DNA from: Serratia sp. M24T3
GTDB taxonomy: Bacteria > Pseudomonadota > Gammaproteobacteria > Enterobacterales > Enterobacteriaceae
DNA: 64,000 bases
Assembly (NCBI RefSeq): GCF_000257645.1
Contig: NZ_AJHJ01000017.1
Span: 17,955 to 81,954 of the forward strand
Reading direction: 5' to 3'
Shown here: positions 1 through 9,700 of the stretch, in pieces
How positions within the stretch are numbered: the first letter of the stretch is position 1
How the letters are laid out: the number at the start of each line of letters is the position of its first letter
Translations under genes and position numbers: made by a program
Notes under the pieces: generated by a model
What the model was told of the DNA's origin: nothing
Database searches by the model: none
What the model saw: the letters and a program-made list of their open reading frames with translations, nothing else

Positions 1-408
1 TCATGGGCCTCAGACAAGATGCAGAATCGTAAGCTGTTTATCTGGCCTTTGCTGCTGATTAGTGCCATTGCTTTCTTCTGTTCATGGGCTATCGGGCAGC
101 ACAGTTTCTGGATTTCATACAGTCTGCTGGTGATTGCAGGTGCCGCGATGTATGCCCCTTACGGGCCATTTTTCGCGATTATTCCCGAAATGTTGCCGAA
201 AAATGTCGCCGGTAGCGCAATGGCATTAATCAATAGCCTTGGGGCTTTAGGTTCGTTTTTTGGTTCGTGGTTTGTGGGCTATTTGAACGGCAGTACCGGG
301 GGTCCGGCAGCCTCTTTTATCTTTATGGCCGCGTCGTTACTGATATCAGTGCTCCTTACGCTGATGGTCAAACCGGAAAAAACTGCGGAACCGCTTGAGG
401 CTCACTAA
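1..408 (+). CDS. MFS transporter, C-terminal part (gene begins before window)
   Basis: The reading frame is open from base 1 (it reads S-W-A-S-D-K before the first internal Met at 19), so this is the 3' end of a longer gene. About 135 residues are visible, with roughly four hydrophobic membrane segments and a short charged tail ending TAEPLEAH, as expected for the last helices of a 12-helix major facilitator permease of the inner membrane. The next gene, 77 bp downstream on the same strand, is a ghrB-type ketoaldonate/hydroxyacid reductase. That pairing suggests a sugar-acid (for example 2-ketogluconate) uptake permease, but the substrate is inferred from context only. Confidence 0.85.
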   Translation, partial: SWASDKMQNRKLFIWPLLLISAIAFFCSWAIGQHSFWISYSLLVIAGAAMYAPYGPFFAIIPEMLPKNVAGSAMALINSLGALGSFFGSWFVGYLNGSTGGPAASFIFMAASLLISVLLTLMVKPEKTAEPLEAH

Positions 409-485
409 AATAGTCTCTATTTTAATCAATGATTTGTCTTACTAAATAAACAGTCTACCTAATCGTTAGCTTGATGGAGTAAGTA

Positions 486-1466
486 ATGAAGCCGTCTATC
501 GTTCTCTACAAAAAAATCGCAGACGATCTGCATAAGCGCCTTGAAGAACATTTCTCAGTGGTAAAAGTTGATGGGATTAATGATCAAAACCGCACTCAGG
601 TTTTCGACGCTCTGAAAGAAGCTGAAGGGCTGATCGGTTCCGGCGGGCCTATCAATAAAGAGCTGATCGCACAGGCTCCTCGCCTGCGTGGCGTGTCTAC
701 CGCTTCGGCAGGTTTTGACAGCTTTGACGTGGCCGAGCTTTCAAGCCGTGGCATACCACTGTTTAATGCCCCAGCTGCGCTGACTGACACCGTGGCTGAT
801 CTGGTGTTCTCTCTGGTACTTTCCACCGCGCGTCGCGTAGTTGAATTATCCAACCGCACCAAGGCCGGTGAATGGGACGGTAACGCCCCTGTAGACTGGT
901 TTGGGATTGACGTACACCACAAAACTCTGGGTATTGTCGGCATGGGTCGCATCGGTCTGGCCGTTGCCCAGCGCGCGAATCTCGGTTTCGATATGCCGAT
1001 CCTGTACAACGCACGCAGCCAGCATAAAGAAGCTGAAGAGCGTTTTGGCGCGCGTAAGTGTGACCTCGATACCCTGCTGGAAGAGTCAGATTTTGTGGTG
1101 GTGATTCTGCCGCTGAGCGATCAGACTTTCCATATCATTGGTAAGGATCAGTTTGCCAAAATGAAGTCTACCGGCATCTTGATCAGCGCGGGACGTGGTC
1201 CGGTCATCGACGAACAGGCGCTAATCGAAGCATTGAAGGACGGCACTATCTACGCCGCAGGCCTCGACGTTTACGAAAAAGAGCCAATGGCCAAAGATTC
1301 TGGCCTGTTGAAGTTGGAAAACGTCGTGACATTACCGCACATCGGTTCTGCAACGGCACAAACTCGTTACGATATGGATGCACTGGCGGTCGAGAACCTG
1401 ATTGCAGCACTGTCAGGCGAAACCAACGAGTTCTGCGTTAACCAAAAAGATCTGAAGAAATCCTGA
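486..1466 (+). CDS. ghrB: 2-hydroxyacid dehydrogenase (glyoxylate/hydroxypyruvate/2-ketogluconate reductase type)
   Basis: A 326-residue cytoplasmic NAD(P)H-dependent D-2-hydroxyacid dehydrogenase, close in length and sequence to E. coli GhrB (324), which reduces glyoxylate, hydroxypyruvate and 2-keto-aldonates. The Rossmann fingerprint GMGRIG lies at residues 152-157. The family catalytic residues are visible as Arg237 (AGRG), Glu266 (EKEP) and His285 (PHIGSAT). The start has a GGAG Shine-Dalgarno 8 nt upstream. The upstream MFS permease on the same strand suggests a two-gene ketoaldonate uptake and reduction unit. Related KguD/TkrA-type reductases cannot be separated by eye, so the symbol is family level. 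Confidence 0.85.
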   Translation: MKPSIVLYKKIADDLHKRLEEHFSVVKVDGINDQNRTQVFDALKEAEGLIGSGGPINKELIAQAPRLRGVSTASAGFDSFDVAELSSRGIPLFNAPAALTDTVADLVFSLVLSTARRVVELSNRTKAGEWDGNAPVDWFGIDVHHKTLGIVGMGRIGLAVAQRANLGFDMPILYNARSQHKEAEERFGARKCDLDTLLEESDFVVVILPLSDQTFHIIGKDQFAKMKSTGILISAGRGPVIDEQALIEALKDGTIYAAGLDVYEKEPMAKDSGLLKLENVVTLPHIGSATAQTRYDMDALAVENLIAALSGETNEFCVNQKDLKKS

Positions 1467-1495
1467 TTTTTTTGTGATTTTATTCTGAGCTTGCG

Positions 1496-1522
1496 AAGCG
1501 GTGTCTAGCCTAGGCACCGCTT
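1496..1522. other. inverted repeat in the ghrB-avtA gap
   Basis: AAGCGGTG (1496-1503) is perfectly complementary to CACCGCTT (1515-1522) around an 11-nt loop. It could form a hairpin at the 3' end of the ghrB transcript, but no T-tract follows, so a rho-independent terminator is not clear. The rest of the 181-bp gap shows nothing else I recognise. Confidence 0.45.
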
Positions 1523-1647
1523 AGCGCCTTTAGTCTGCCATTCCTGCCCGCTCTGTGAATATCGTGCCGAATGACTTCCTCTGATTGCACTGCTACGGCG
1601 CAGGCGTTAAGGTGGGCGTCACATTCTGATAACACTCAAAGTAAGCT

Positions 1648-2907
1648 ATGACGTTTTCTGTTTTCGGCGAAAAATTTACCCGTTTTTCTGGCATTACCCG
1701 CCTGATGGGCGACATGAACGACGGTTTGCGTACCCCTGGCGCAGTGATGCTTGGCGGTGGAAATCCGGCTCAAATTCCTGAGATGCAAGAGTATTTCCAG
1801 GAACTGCTCGGCGATATGCTGGCGGAAGGTAAACTCACCGAAGCCTTGTGCAACTATGACGGCCCGCAGGGTAAAGACGTTTTGCGTCACGCGTTGGCAA
1901 AAATGCTTAGCGAGGAGCAAGGCTGGGAACTAAGCGCAGAGAATATCGCACTGACCAACGGCAGTCAGAGTGCTTTCTTCTATCTGTTCAACCTGTTTGC
2001 CGGACGTCGCAGCGACGGTTCGTTGAGCAAAGTACTGTTTCCTTTGGCTCCCGAATATCTGGGCTACGCGGATGCAGGCGTTGATGAAGATCTGTTCGTC
2101 TCGGCCAAACCGAATATCGAGCTGTTACCAGAAGGCCAGTTTAAATATCACGTTGATTTTGATCATCTGCATATCGGCAAAGATATTGGCCTGATTTGCG
2201 TATCGCGACCAACCAATCCTACCGGTAACGTGCTGACCGACGAAGAGCTTATCCGCCTTGATGCACTGGCGCAGCAGCATGATATTCCCCTGCTGATCGA
2301 TAACGCTTACGGCGTACCATTCCCGGGCATTGTGTTTACTGATGCAACGCCGTTATGGAATCCCAATATTATCCTGTGTATGAGCCTGTCCAAACTCGGC
2401 CTGCCGGGTTCTCGTTGCGGCATCGTGGTTGCCGATGAGAAGATCATCAAGGCTATCAGTAACATGAATGGCATTATCAGCCTGTCTCCGGGCAGTGTTG
2501 GTCCGGCGATGGCCTGCGAAATGATTGCACGTGGGGATTTGCTGCGACTGTCAGAAGAAGTGATCAAGCCATTTTATTATCAGCGCGTGCAGGAAACTAT
2601 CGCCACGCTGCGTCGTTATCTGCCTGAAGAGCGCTGCCTGATCCACAAACCTGAGGGTGCTATCTTCCTGTGGTTGTGGTTCAAGGATTTGCCGATTACC
2701 ACCGAGGTGCTTTACCAGCGTCTCAAGCAGCGCGGTGTGTTGATGGTCCCGGGCGACTACTTCTTCCCGGGCTTAGAGCATCCATGGGCGCATACACAGC
2801 AGTGTATGCGCATGAACTACGTGCCTGAAGCCAGCCAGATCGAGCGTGGTGTTTCAATTCTTGCCGAAGAGATTGAGCGTGCGCATCAGGAGCATCGCGC
2901 GGCCTAA
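1648..2907 (+). CDS. avtA: valine--pyruvate aminotransferase
   Basis: A 419-residue PLP enzyme of aminotransferase class I/II, nearly collinear with E. coli AvtA (417). It interconverts valine/2-ketoisovalerate and alanine/pyruvate (also 2-aminobutyrate), linking branched-chain and alanine synthesis in the cytoplasm. The Schiff-base lysine is Lys249 in [22 protein letters not shown] (about 186-194) and the [10 protein letters not shown] segment (about 218-227) are the cofactor-contacting motifs. Its stop codon overlaps, tail to tail, the stop of ibpB on the opposite strand (the shared bases are CTAA), so there is no intergenic terminator between the convergent genes. Confidence 0.95.
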   Translation: MTFSVFGEKFTRFSGITRLMGDMNDGLRTPGAVMLGGGNPAQIPEMQEYFQELLGDMLAEGKLTEALCNYDGPQGKDVLRHALAKMLSEEQGWELSAENIALTNGSQSAFFYLFNLFAGRRSDGSLSKVLFPLAPEYLGYADAGVDEDLFVSAKPNIELLPEGQFKYHVDFDHLHIGKDIGLICVSRPTNPTGNVLTDEELIRLDALAQQHDIPLLIDNAYGVPFPGIVFTDATPLWNPNIILCMSLSKLGLPGSRCGIVVADEKIIKAISNMNGIISLSPGSVGPAMACEMIARGDLLRLSEEVIKPFYYQRVQETIATLRRYLPEERCLIHKPEGAIFLWLWFKDLPITTEVLYQRLKQRGVLMVPGDYFFPGLEHPWAHTQQCMRMNYVPEASQIERGVSILAEEIERAHQEHRAA

Positions 2908-3317
2908 TCGATATGAGTCCCTATTGCGATGCGCTGCGGTTGAAGAGCCGCCGGCACGTCGCGAACCAGACTGATATGCAGCAGGCCATTCACAAACTCG
3001 GCGGCGTCAACCTGCATGTGTGACGCCAGGGTAAAGCTCAGGCTAAAGGCTTTGCAGACCAGACCCTGATGCAAATACTCGACTTTGTTTTCTGACAGCG
3101 TTGGGGTGCCGCTAACGGTTAATCGTGGCCCCTCAGCCTCAATATTCAGCTCGCTTTGCTTAAATCCGGCTAACGCGAGCGAGATGCGATAATGATTATC
3201 GTCTGATTTCTCGATATTGTAGGGAGGATAACTCGGATCGCTGCCCTCTAATGAACTGGCAAGTTTATCAAATCCAATCCATTGGCGAAGCAGTGGAGAC
3301 AAATCGTGATTTCGCAT
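2904..3317 (-). CDS. ibpB: small heat-shock protein IbpB
   Basis: A 137-residue small heat-shock protein with an alpha-crystallin domain. It holds unfolding proteins in aggregates for DnaK/ClpB disaggregation, working with IbpA. The conserved opening MRN-D-LSP and [16 protein letters not shown], and the domain end VNGLLHISL, match E. coli IbpB. I chose the ATG at 3317 because AAGGAG stands just upstream and because the protein then begins like the family; an upstream in-frame extension exists but lacks both. It follows ibpA by 49 bp and is most likely cotranscribed from the heat-shock promoter ahead of ibpA. Confidence 0.94.
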   Translation of the reverse strand: MRNHDLSPLLRQWIGFDKLASSLEGSDPSYPPYNIEKSDDNHYRISLALAGFKQSELNIEAEGPRLTVSGTPTLSENKVEYLHQGLVCKAFSLSFTLASHMQVDAAEFVNGLLHISLVRDVPAALQPQRIAIGTHID

Positions 3318-3366
3318 ATTAACTCCTTCTGTGAAGCGAGATGTATATACCCTTGCGCCGAGGTAA

Positions 3367-3777
3367 TTAAATAATTTCAATGCGGCGAGGTTTTGACGCT
3401 TCTGGTACCACACGCTGTAAATCAATATAAAGTAAACCGTTAGCCAGATTTGCCGATTTAATTTGAATGTGTTCTGCTAATTGAAACTTGCGTTCGAAAT
3501 TACGTTCGGCAATCCCCTGATATAAATAGGTTCGCTCGGCCGGTGGATGAGTATGTGCACCTTTTACCAGCAGCATATTATCCTGGGCAGTAATCTCTAA
3601 TTCAGACTCTGCAAAGCCCGCAACCGCAATGGCAATGCGATAATGGTTTTCATTTACCAGTTCAACATTATAGGGAGGATAACCTCCACCTTGATTTTGA
3701 CCGGACTCGATGAGATTAAACAAACGATCGAAACCAATTGCGGAACGATAAAGTGGGGAGAGATCGAAGTTACGCAT
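3367..3777 (-). CDS. ibpA: small heat-shock protein IbpA
   Basis: A 136-residue small heat-shock protein, almost identical in layout to E. coli IbpA (137). It starts [20 protein letters not shown], then has the alpha-crystallin domain ([23 protein letters not shown] through [12 protein letters not shown]) and a C-terminal tail ending PRRIEII. It binds aggregating proteins during heat shock and co-assembles with IbpB. The start is preceded by AGGAGG. The gene is first in the ibpA-ibpB unit, downstream of a sigma-32-like promoter and a leader of about 100 nt that can mask the Shine-Dalgarno. Confidence 0.95.
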   Translation of the reverse strand: MRNFDLSPLYRSAIGFDRLFNLIESGQNQGGGYPPYNVELVNENHYRIAIAVAGFAESELEITAQDNMLLVKGAHTHPPAERTYLYQGIAERNFERKFQLAEHIQIKSANLANGLLYIDLQRVVPEASKPRRIEII

Positions 3778-3785
3778 TAAAACTG

Positions 3786-3809
3786 CCTCCTAATATTGCG
3801 GCGAGGAAA
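3786..3809 (-). promoter_or_regulatory. probable RNA thermometer hairpin masking the ibpA Shine-Dalgarno
   Basis: In the ibpA leader (minus strand), UUUCCU (3809-3804) can pair with the Shine-Dalgarno AGGAGG (3791-3786) around a 12-nt loop, with one U-G pair at each outer position. ibpA leaders in enteric bacteria are known to carry ROSE-type thermometers that release the ribosome site on heating. Sequestration is visible here; the full multi-stem ROSE fold was not computed. Confidence 0.6.
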
Positions 3810-3883
3810 AAACTGATCTTCCATTTGGACAGATCGATAACGCACAAATACCCTAACGGCGTATTCTTTTGCGGCGTCGTATG

Positions 3884-3915
3884 ATAAAAATGGCGATGAA
3901 AATTCAGAATTCAAG
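3884..3915 (-). promoter_or_regulatory. sigma-32 (RpoH) type promoter of ibpA
   Basis: Reading the minus strand, CTTGAAT (3915-3909) is followed after about 14 nt by GCCATTTTTA. This resembles the heat-shock consensus CTTGAA and CCCCATnTA. It would give a leader of about 100 nt before ibpA, the length expected for a thermometer leader. Confidence 0.65.
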
Positions 3916-4113
3916 CTGCTTTAAAAAAATTTTTTTATTCACTCCGCTATTGCTCGGCAATATCAGACATTTAATGTGATTGGTTTCTATTAATCACGGT
4001 GAGTTAATTTTAATTTCTTAAATTGGTACTACAATTTCAAACGCACTTGCTAAACCTGTGGTTATAGGTTTTACCGTACATCCTCAGTCCGACAGTAAAA
4101 GATGAGTTGAAAG
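3916..4113. other. A+T-rich divergent interval between ibpA and yidQ
   Basis: The ibpA-yidQ gap is 336 bp. Beyond the ibpA promoter and leader it is an A+T-rich stretch that must also carry the yidQ promoter. I could not pin down convincing -35/-10 hexamers for yidQ, and no reading frame here is credible. Confidence 0.5.
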
Positions 4114-4464
4114 ATGAAGAAATTGTTATTGCCTGTCGCGGCAGGATGCGCCTTTATGGCAAGCGGCTGTTCCAGCGTGATGAGCCATACTGGCGATTAT
4201 CAGGGGTATTATCCAGGCTCAAAAGCCGACGTAAGAATGATTGGAAGTAATGATACAAGCTGGGCGATGACCCCGCTGCTGGCCATTGATTTACCGTTTA
4301 CCGCGGTAATGGATACCCTGCTGCTACCTTATGATTATTATAATCGTCACACGGTGGGAACTCAGGATCGCATAAAAAATGATGAAAATCATAATCTTGC
4401 GGTGAGCCACGGCGTGGATATCAATCATATTCCACCTACCACCCCTGTCATCAATGTTAACTGA
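4114..4464 (+). CDS. yidQ: YceK/YidQ family outer-membrane lipoprotein
   Basis: A 116-residue protein with a lipoprotein signal peptide: a lysine-containing start, a hydrophobic core and the lipobox MASGC with lipidated Cys19. The mature part has SSVMSHTGDYQGYYPGSKAD and PFTAVMDTLLLPYD, diagnostic of the YceK/YidQ family and matching E. coli YidQ. The function is unknown; by its signal it should be anchored in the periplasm or outer membrane. It sits between ibpA and yidR as in E. coli and converges with yidR (25-bp gap). Confidence 0.88.
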   Translation: MKKLLLPVAAGCAFMASGCSSVMSHTGDYQGYYPGSKADVRMIGSNDTSWAMTPLLAIDLPFTAVMDTLLLPYDYYNRHTVGTQDRIKNDENHNLAVSHGVDINHIPPTTPVINVN

Positions 4465-4489
4465 TGCTCCCGATAGCGGCGGCCAAAAC

Positions 4490-5767
4490 TCAGGCCGCTG
4501 TGATAAATATCTGATTAAATCCTGATATTTCGCGCATAAAAGCCACCCAGTGGCCGTCCGGTGAAAACACCACCGCGTCACCGCTGGGCGCTATCTCACT
4601 GCGAGAGGTTAGAGGCTGCATTTCTCCGCTTACGGTATTTAGCAGCATCACCGAATTATCACAAATTAACGCCAGCTTGCCACCATCAGGGTGCCAGCTG
4701 AATGCCGATTGAATGCTCGAGTCCGCATGGCTTATCTGCCAGGGATCACCGCCCAATGGCGAGACTCCCCACACCTGCACCACGCCGCGCTCGTCTTTCA
4801 TTAGAAAGGCGATAATGGCACCGTCCGGTGATGCACGCACCCAGTGACGCGGCTGCAGGGCCACGCCCGGATAAGCTCGATGCTCGGTAAACGTGAGTCG
4901 TCGCTGAACGGCAGAGCCAGGAGGCGCGGGCAATCGGGAAGGAGTTCCCTGAAGTGGAAATTCTCCCGCCTGAGCATAGTCGTGATCCTGCTCTGGTAGA
5001 TCAACCACAAAGATTTCTGGCAACTTTTCGCCCTGCGTCGAGAGCGTATCGCCAATAAAAGCTAGCGCCCAACGTTGACGCTGACCATCAGCTTGCATAT
5101 AACCCCGCTGACCAATCCACCCCTCTTCATAAGCCCGGTTTATCTGGTCGCTGCCAGCCTGCGGCGTGGAAGTTGTCTGGCTGACCAGCACGCAAAAATG
5201 ACTGCCGTCGTATTCCCGCGCATGCGATTTGGAGGCGGCCACAGGATGATTAGCCAACGCCACGCCCACATTACGCAAATCCTCTTTTAAATCGGATTCA
5301 TGAAGGACGTGGTCATTGTAAGTGAAGCTTAGACGACTGCCGTCCGGACTAAACACGTGAACGTGAGATCCGCCGCGCAGTGCGCCAGGGGTGTAAGGCG
5401 GGGTGATATCAAACGCATCGAGGGTGACCGCAGCAGGTGAGACGGCAGGTTCGAGAATCACTCCCCGGCGATGATGAAAATCGTATTTCCACGAGGAGTC
5501 CGGATTTTCTGGCCCGTGAATAAAGGCATAACGTGGTTGGGCATCGGCGCTAACCGTCACGACGCCGACGTGAGCGCCCTGAGTTGCACGATAAAGCACT
5601 TCTAGCTCACCGCTGGCGATATTGATACGTTCAATGGTCGAACCGCTAAACTCACTGCCTTTGGGTCGAACATCGTAGGCTATCCACTGGCTATCCGCTG
5701 TCCAAACATTAATATTGGTCAGTTGATGACCCCGAGCATCAAAGGTCAGCTGCTTCTCACCCGCCAC
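4490..5767 (-). CDS. yidR: YidR family protein, predicted beta-propeller
   Basis: A 425-residue protein matching E. coli YidR (415; DUF3748). It contains repeated SPDG/HPDG blades (such as SPDGSRLSFTYNDH, SPDGAIIAFLMKDE, HPDGGKLALICDN, SPDGHWVAFMREIS), typical of TolB/WD40-like beta-propellers, and the segment HGPENPDSSWKYDFHHRRGV. No signal peptide is seen, so it is probably cytoplasmic. It starts at GTG with AGGA about 8 nt upstream. It lies 10 bp after the stop of yidA and is probably cotranscribed with it. No biochemical role is known to me. Confidence 0.85.
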   Translation of the reverse strand: MAGEKQLTFDARGHQLTNINVWTADSQWIAYDVRPKGSEFSGSTIERINIASGELEVLYRATQGAHVGVVTVSADAQPRYAFIHGPENPDSSWKYDFHHRRGVILEPAVSPAAVTLDAFDITPPYTPGALRGGSHVHVFSPDGSRLSFTYNDHVLHESDLKEDLRNVGVALANHPVAASKSHAREYDGSHFCVLVSQTTSTPQAGSDQINRAYEEGWIGQRGYMQADGQRQRWALAFIGDTLSTQGEKLPEIFVVDLPEQDHDYAQAGEFPLQGTPSRLPAPPGSAVQRRLTFTEHRAYPGVALQPRHWVRASPDGAIIAFLMKDERGVVQVWGVSPLGGDPWQISHADSSIQSAFSWHPDGGKLALICDNSVMLLNTVSGEMQPLTSRSEIAPSGDAVVFSPDGHWVAFMREISGFNQIFITAA

Positions 5768-5777
5768 GTTATTTTCC

Positions 5778-6593
5778 TTAATCGTTCAGCACAAACTTTT
5801 CAACCGCGTAGGCCACGCCGTCTTCGGTATTGGATTTAGTCACAAACTGGCTCACGGCTTTGACGCTGTCCAGCGCATTGCCCATCGCAACCCCAAGCCC
5901 CGCATACTCCAGCATGGCGATATCATTTTCCTGATCGCCAAGAGTCATGACATTTTCGCGGGGAATACCCAGTTTTTCAGCCAGTTTTTGAACGCCTGTA
6001 CCTTTGTTGACCGTTTTATCGAGGATCTCGAGATAATACGGCGAACTTTTCATGATGGTATAGCGTTCTTTGGCCTCTGGCGGAATTTGTTTGATTGCAA
6101 CATCCAAACGCTCAGGGTCGTCTATCATCATGACTTTCGGAAAGGTCATCGAGCGATCGATTTGCTCCACACTGCGATAGCGCAATGGAATACCGGTTAC
6201 CGAGGATTCATGAACCGAATAAGGGCTGATATCGGGATTTGTGCTGTAAAGGTCGCTATGAGACAGCGCGTGGAAGCCGACTCCCAGCTCGCGCGCCATC
6301 GCCTCAAAATAGGTAAAATCATCAAAACTTAGTGTCGTTTCAGCGAAGATGCTGCCATCTTTGGCATTGTGTACGAGTGCGCCATTGTTGGAGATGCAAT
6401 AAAATCCATCCTGTTGTAAATCCAGTTCTTCAAGATAACGCTTAATGCCGATCAAAGGTCTTCCGGTTGCGAGAACCACCTGTACCCCTTTTTTAATTGC
6501 CGCAGTCAGTGCTTTTTTAACTGCTGGAGTCACATCATGTTGCGGATTAAGCAACGTGCCATCCATATCTATTGCGATCAATTCAATTGCCAT
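5778..6593 (-). CDS. yidA: HAD-family sugar phosphatase YidA
   Basis: A 271-residue phosphatase of the Cof-type HAD superfamily, close to E. coli YidA (270), which hydrolyses sugar phosphates such as erythrose-4-phosphate, mannose-1-phosphate and acetyl phosphate in the cytoplasm. Motif I is DMDGT at residues 9-13 (nucleophile Asp9, acid/base Asp11). Motif II is in ATGRP, and the motif IV acidic pair is in GDQENDIAML near the C-terminus. The start is preceded by GAGGA. It is the first gene of a yidA-yidR unit. Confidence 0.93.
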   Translation of the reverse strand: MAIELIAIDMDGTLLNPQHDVTPAVKKALTAAIKKGVQVVLATGRPLIGIKRYLEELDLQQDGFYCISNNGALVHNAKDGSIFAETTLSFDDFTYFEAMARELGVGFHALSHSDLYSTNPDISPYSVHESSVTGIPLRYRSVEQIDRSMTFPKVMMIDDPERLDVAIKQIPPEAKERYTIMKSSPYYLEILDKTVNKGTGVQKLAEKLGIPRENVMTLGDQENDIAMLEYAGLGVAMGNALDSVKAVSQFVTKSNTEDGVAYAVEKFVLND

Positions 6594-6723
6594 AGCGTCC
6601 TCGAAGTTGATGGGATTTTTCTCATGCTAGCGCGTTTCCGTTGTGCAAAGCGAGGCAGAAAATGGGAATACGGCGAATCGCTGCCTGTCTGTAAATTTCG
6701 AAAAAACTGAATAAATTTTTCCC

Positions 6724-9700
6724 TCAGAATTCTGATTGCTTGATATTTAACTGTTCACCCGTGAAAATATTTTTAATTTTGAGTGAGTCATCGTAAGACA
6801 CCTCAGTTATCTTTATAAAAAATATAGGCTTAGCAATTCTAGTCGGATTGCGAAAGGTTACCGGCGTGATAGCATCTATCTGGAAAAAGCTTTTGCGATT
6901 AAATAGATACTCGCCTTCCATACCGAATTGTGTCGATACTCCATTAACGAAGGGTTTGCCACTTTTGCCATTAATTTTAAAAATCACTATAGCAGCGCCC
7001 GGCTTATCCCTCCATTTTCTGATAAACATAAAACCTTGATTCAGCGCTATATTTGCAAGCTTCCCGGAACGCGACGCTGACATAAATGCGGGATAATTGC
7101 TGACAATATCACCAGGTGAAAACTTTGACATGGCCGCTTCAGACGCATCGACGACTCGAATAAGCTGCTGCGTATTTCCCATTTTAGGCAGGGCCTCTAG
7201 CGCTTCACTTAAATCATCGGCGATTCTCTGCATATCATTACTGGGTTTACCGCTAAACAGTGCTTGGTTAAGTTTAAAATTATTGTTACTTTTTCCCTGT
7301 GCCCAATTTAACAGAGAGGAGTCTCTATAGGGTTTCTGATTTTCTACATAAGTCCACCCCCGTAAAGCTTCTTTATATTTGTTTGGTAACAAGCTGAATA
7401 TTCGCAGATAGTCGAGACGGTATAATACTGAAGGTTTCGTTCCTTTCCATTTAATAGGATTGAGAATAATTTGAGTAATAAATTCCTCCCATTTTGACGC
7501 ATCGAATTCTTTATCAAAATAAAGAGTAAAAGTGTCGCAGGCTCCACCAATAGCTCGACGACAACGTTTTTGTCCCATTAACTTATTGGAACGTGGTTTT
7601 TTCAGTATCACTTTACGTTGTAAATTTTTTAATTTATTAATTGGACGACGCAGCAACCGTGCTAACATTCGAGTCAAATCTAAGGGCGGTATAATAAAAC
7701 AGGCAACCTCTTTTGCAGTTAATGTCGTCATTTTTAAGAGGGTGGGTTTTATAGCATTAAAAATAGCCCGGCGTAACAGGCTCCCTACCAATCCCTGCAG
7801 ACGTGCGGTTCTCAGAGCACTAAGTGCCACTTTTATCCCGGCACTGCCCAGCTTGTACAACGGGATACCCAACATTATTAACGTTAACCCTAGATCAATT
7901 AAGTCACCTAATAAATCTGAAAAGGTTGGGGAATAGTGCGGATCATTAACGGAGTGTTGAATAACATCGAAAAAAGGAACGAATGAGAGTATTTTCTCCG
8001 CTATCGTCTTATTCAGGTTATCTTCCCTAAAAGCGACAACCGTGGCGATAACTGCGTCATGTTGAAGTCTTATAAATGCGTCATTAAGAGTAGATACCTT
8101 ACTATCTATGTTAATATTTTGATTATATTTCTTAATGACCCACTGATTGACCGGGATCGAATTCTCCGTTCCAAGCCACAGCAGATTATTCAAAGCTTGA
8201 ATATTAATTGTAGAACCTGAAACAGTCTCATCGTTCCTCAAACGCTGTATCGACGCAATTTGGTGTTCAGATACTAGCGCACTAACATCAGCGGCGATAA
8301 ATAACGGGTCCCAACTGCTGGCGGCGTAGATTTTCCCTGAATCACCCCGTAAAAAGTATATGTGTTTACCGCCTACCAACGTCCTCCAATTTACGGGCTC
8401 TCTTGGAAAAAATTTGTAGATCCCGATCCTTAACGAGAATAATGGGCGATAACCGCGCTCTAAATCCAGCGAGCTTATACCCTGCATAGCAGTAATTTGC
8501 TTAACGATAGACGCGGCGTCGTCAGATGCACTATCTTTGAGATAAACGTTAAACTGCGCGTAATATTTTTTAAGGTCGCCCATCTCACTGCGGGTTAAAA
8601 ATGGCTCTGGGATTTTTCGTTGTAAAGGACGAAACTGCATCTCATAAAACTTTAAGATGGTCTCAGCATTAAAAATTCGCTGACGGGTGGCGTGGGCCGC
8701 TAAAAACTGATGCTCAAAGTCTTCATGCGAAGGATCCAGGCCCCACTCGATTACGCGTGCCTGAATGTAATAGAGTGAAGACTCATAGCGAATAAACTTT
8801 GTGGCGAGTGAAGAATTATAACTGTCGGAATTATTATCAAGCAATTGATTTACCTTAAAAAATAAATCCTCATCTTTCCATAACTCATACTCACTCATGC
8901 TGTATGCAATTCTGGCTGCCATCAGTCGATTACTTGCCAGTGATAGATAGCCGCCAAGCGGATTATCTTTCAGATAGCTAATAATCTGATGTATCGGCCC
9001 AATCCAACGCCTTGTCTTTTCTAGCTGCTGTTTAACGTTCAGCATGACGGGGTAAGTGACTGACGGCGTCGTCAGGTTAGAAAGAGGCTGCCAATACTGC
9101 TCATCCCCCTCATTTTTATGATTTTTTACGTCTCTGTCCAACTGCTGTTTTTTTGTTCTTACCCGCTCCACGTTTTTGCAATAAATCGTTTTGGCCTTAA
9201 CTGCCTTGTTTTTTTCATGATGAGCTTGGGTTTGATTCTGATTTTTTAAGTCCGAACAGACGTTGTTAACTCGGTAATTCGCAGTATGAGAGGAGTAATC
9301 CTGCACTTTAAAACCCGAAGAAGATTGCCGAATGTTCTGCGTGGGGTTTGGCGGAGAAAGTTTTCCTTTGTCGCGCGGGTTAGTAAAGTGTTGTTTCTGT
9401 ATGACAGAAGGTGATGCTTTAATTGAGAATGCTGACGAAATGTCGACACTCAGCGATTTATTATCGGCCAAACGTCTCCCTGTGACAGAAGAATTTCTTG
9501 AATCCGCCTTTACCCTGGAAACCGAAGCCAGCGCACTAATCCCTAAGGCAGCAGCCAAAAACAGCCCTTTTGGCTGTCTGTCAGACCTGCTTTTTAAGCT
9601 CGTTGGTTGATGTGAAACATTCTTGCTACCTTCCAGATAAATTCGCTCTGACTTTCCGGCTTGAGTATAAAAATCTCGGCCTTTTATTTCACTCTTGGTA

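Noticed and set aside
5988..6332. 114-codon plus-strand frame
   Set aside because: Antisense to yidA, which is intact with all HAD motifs.
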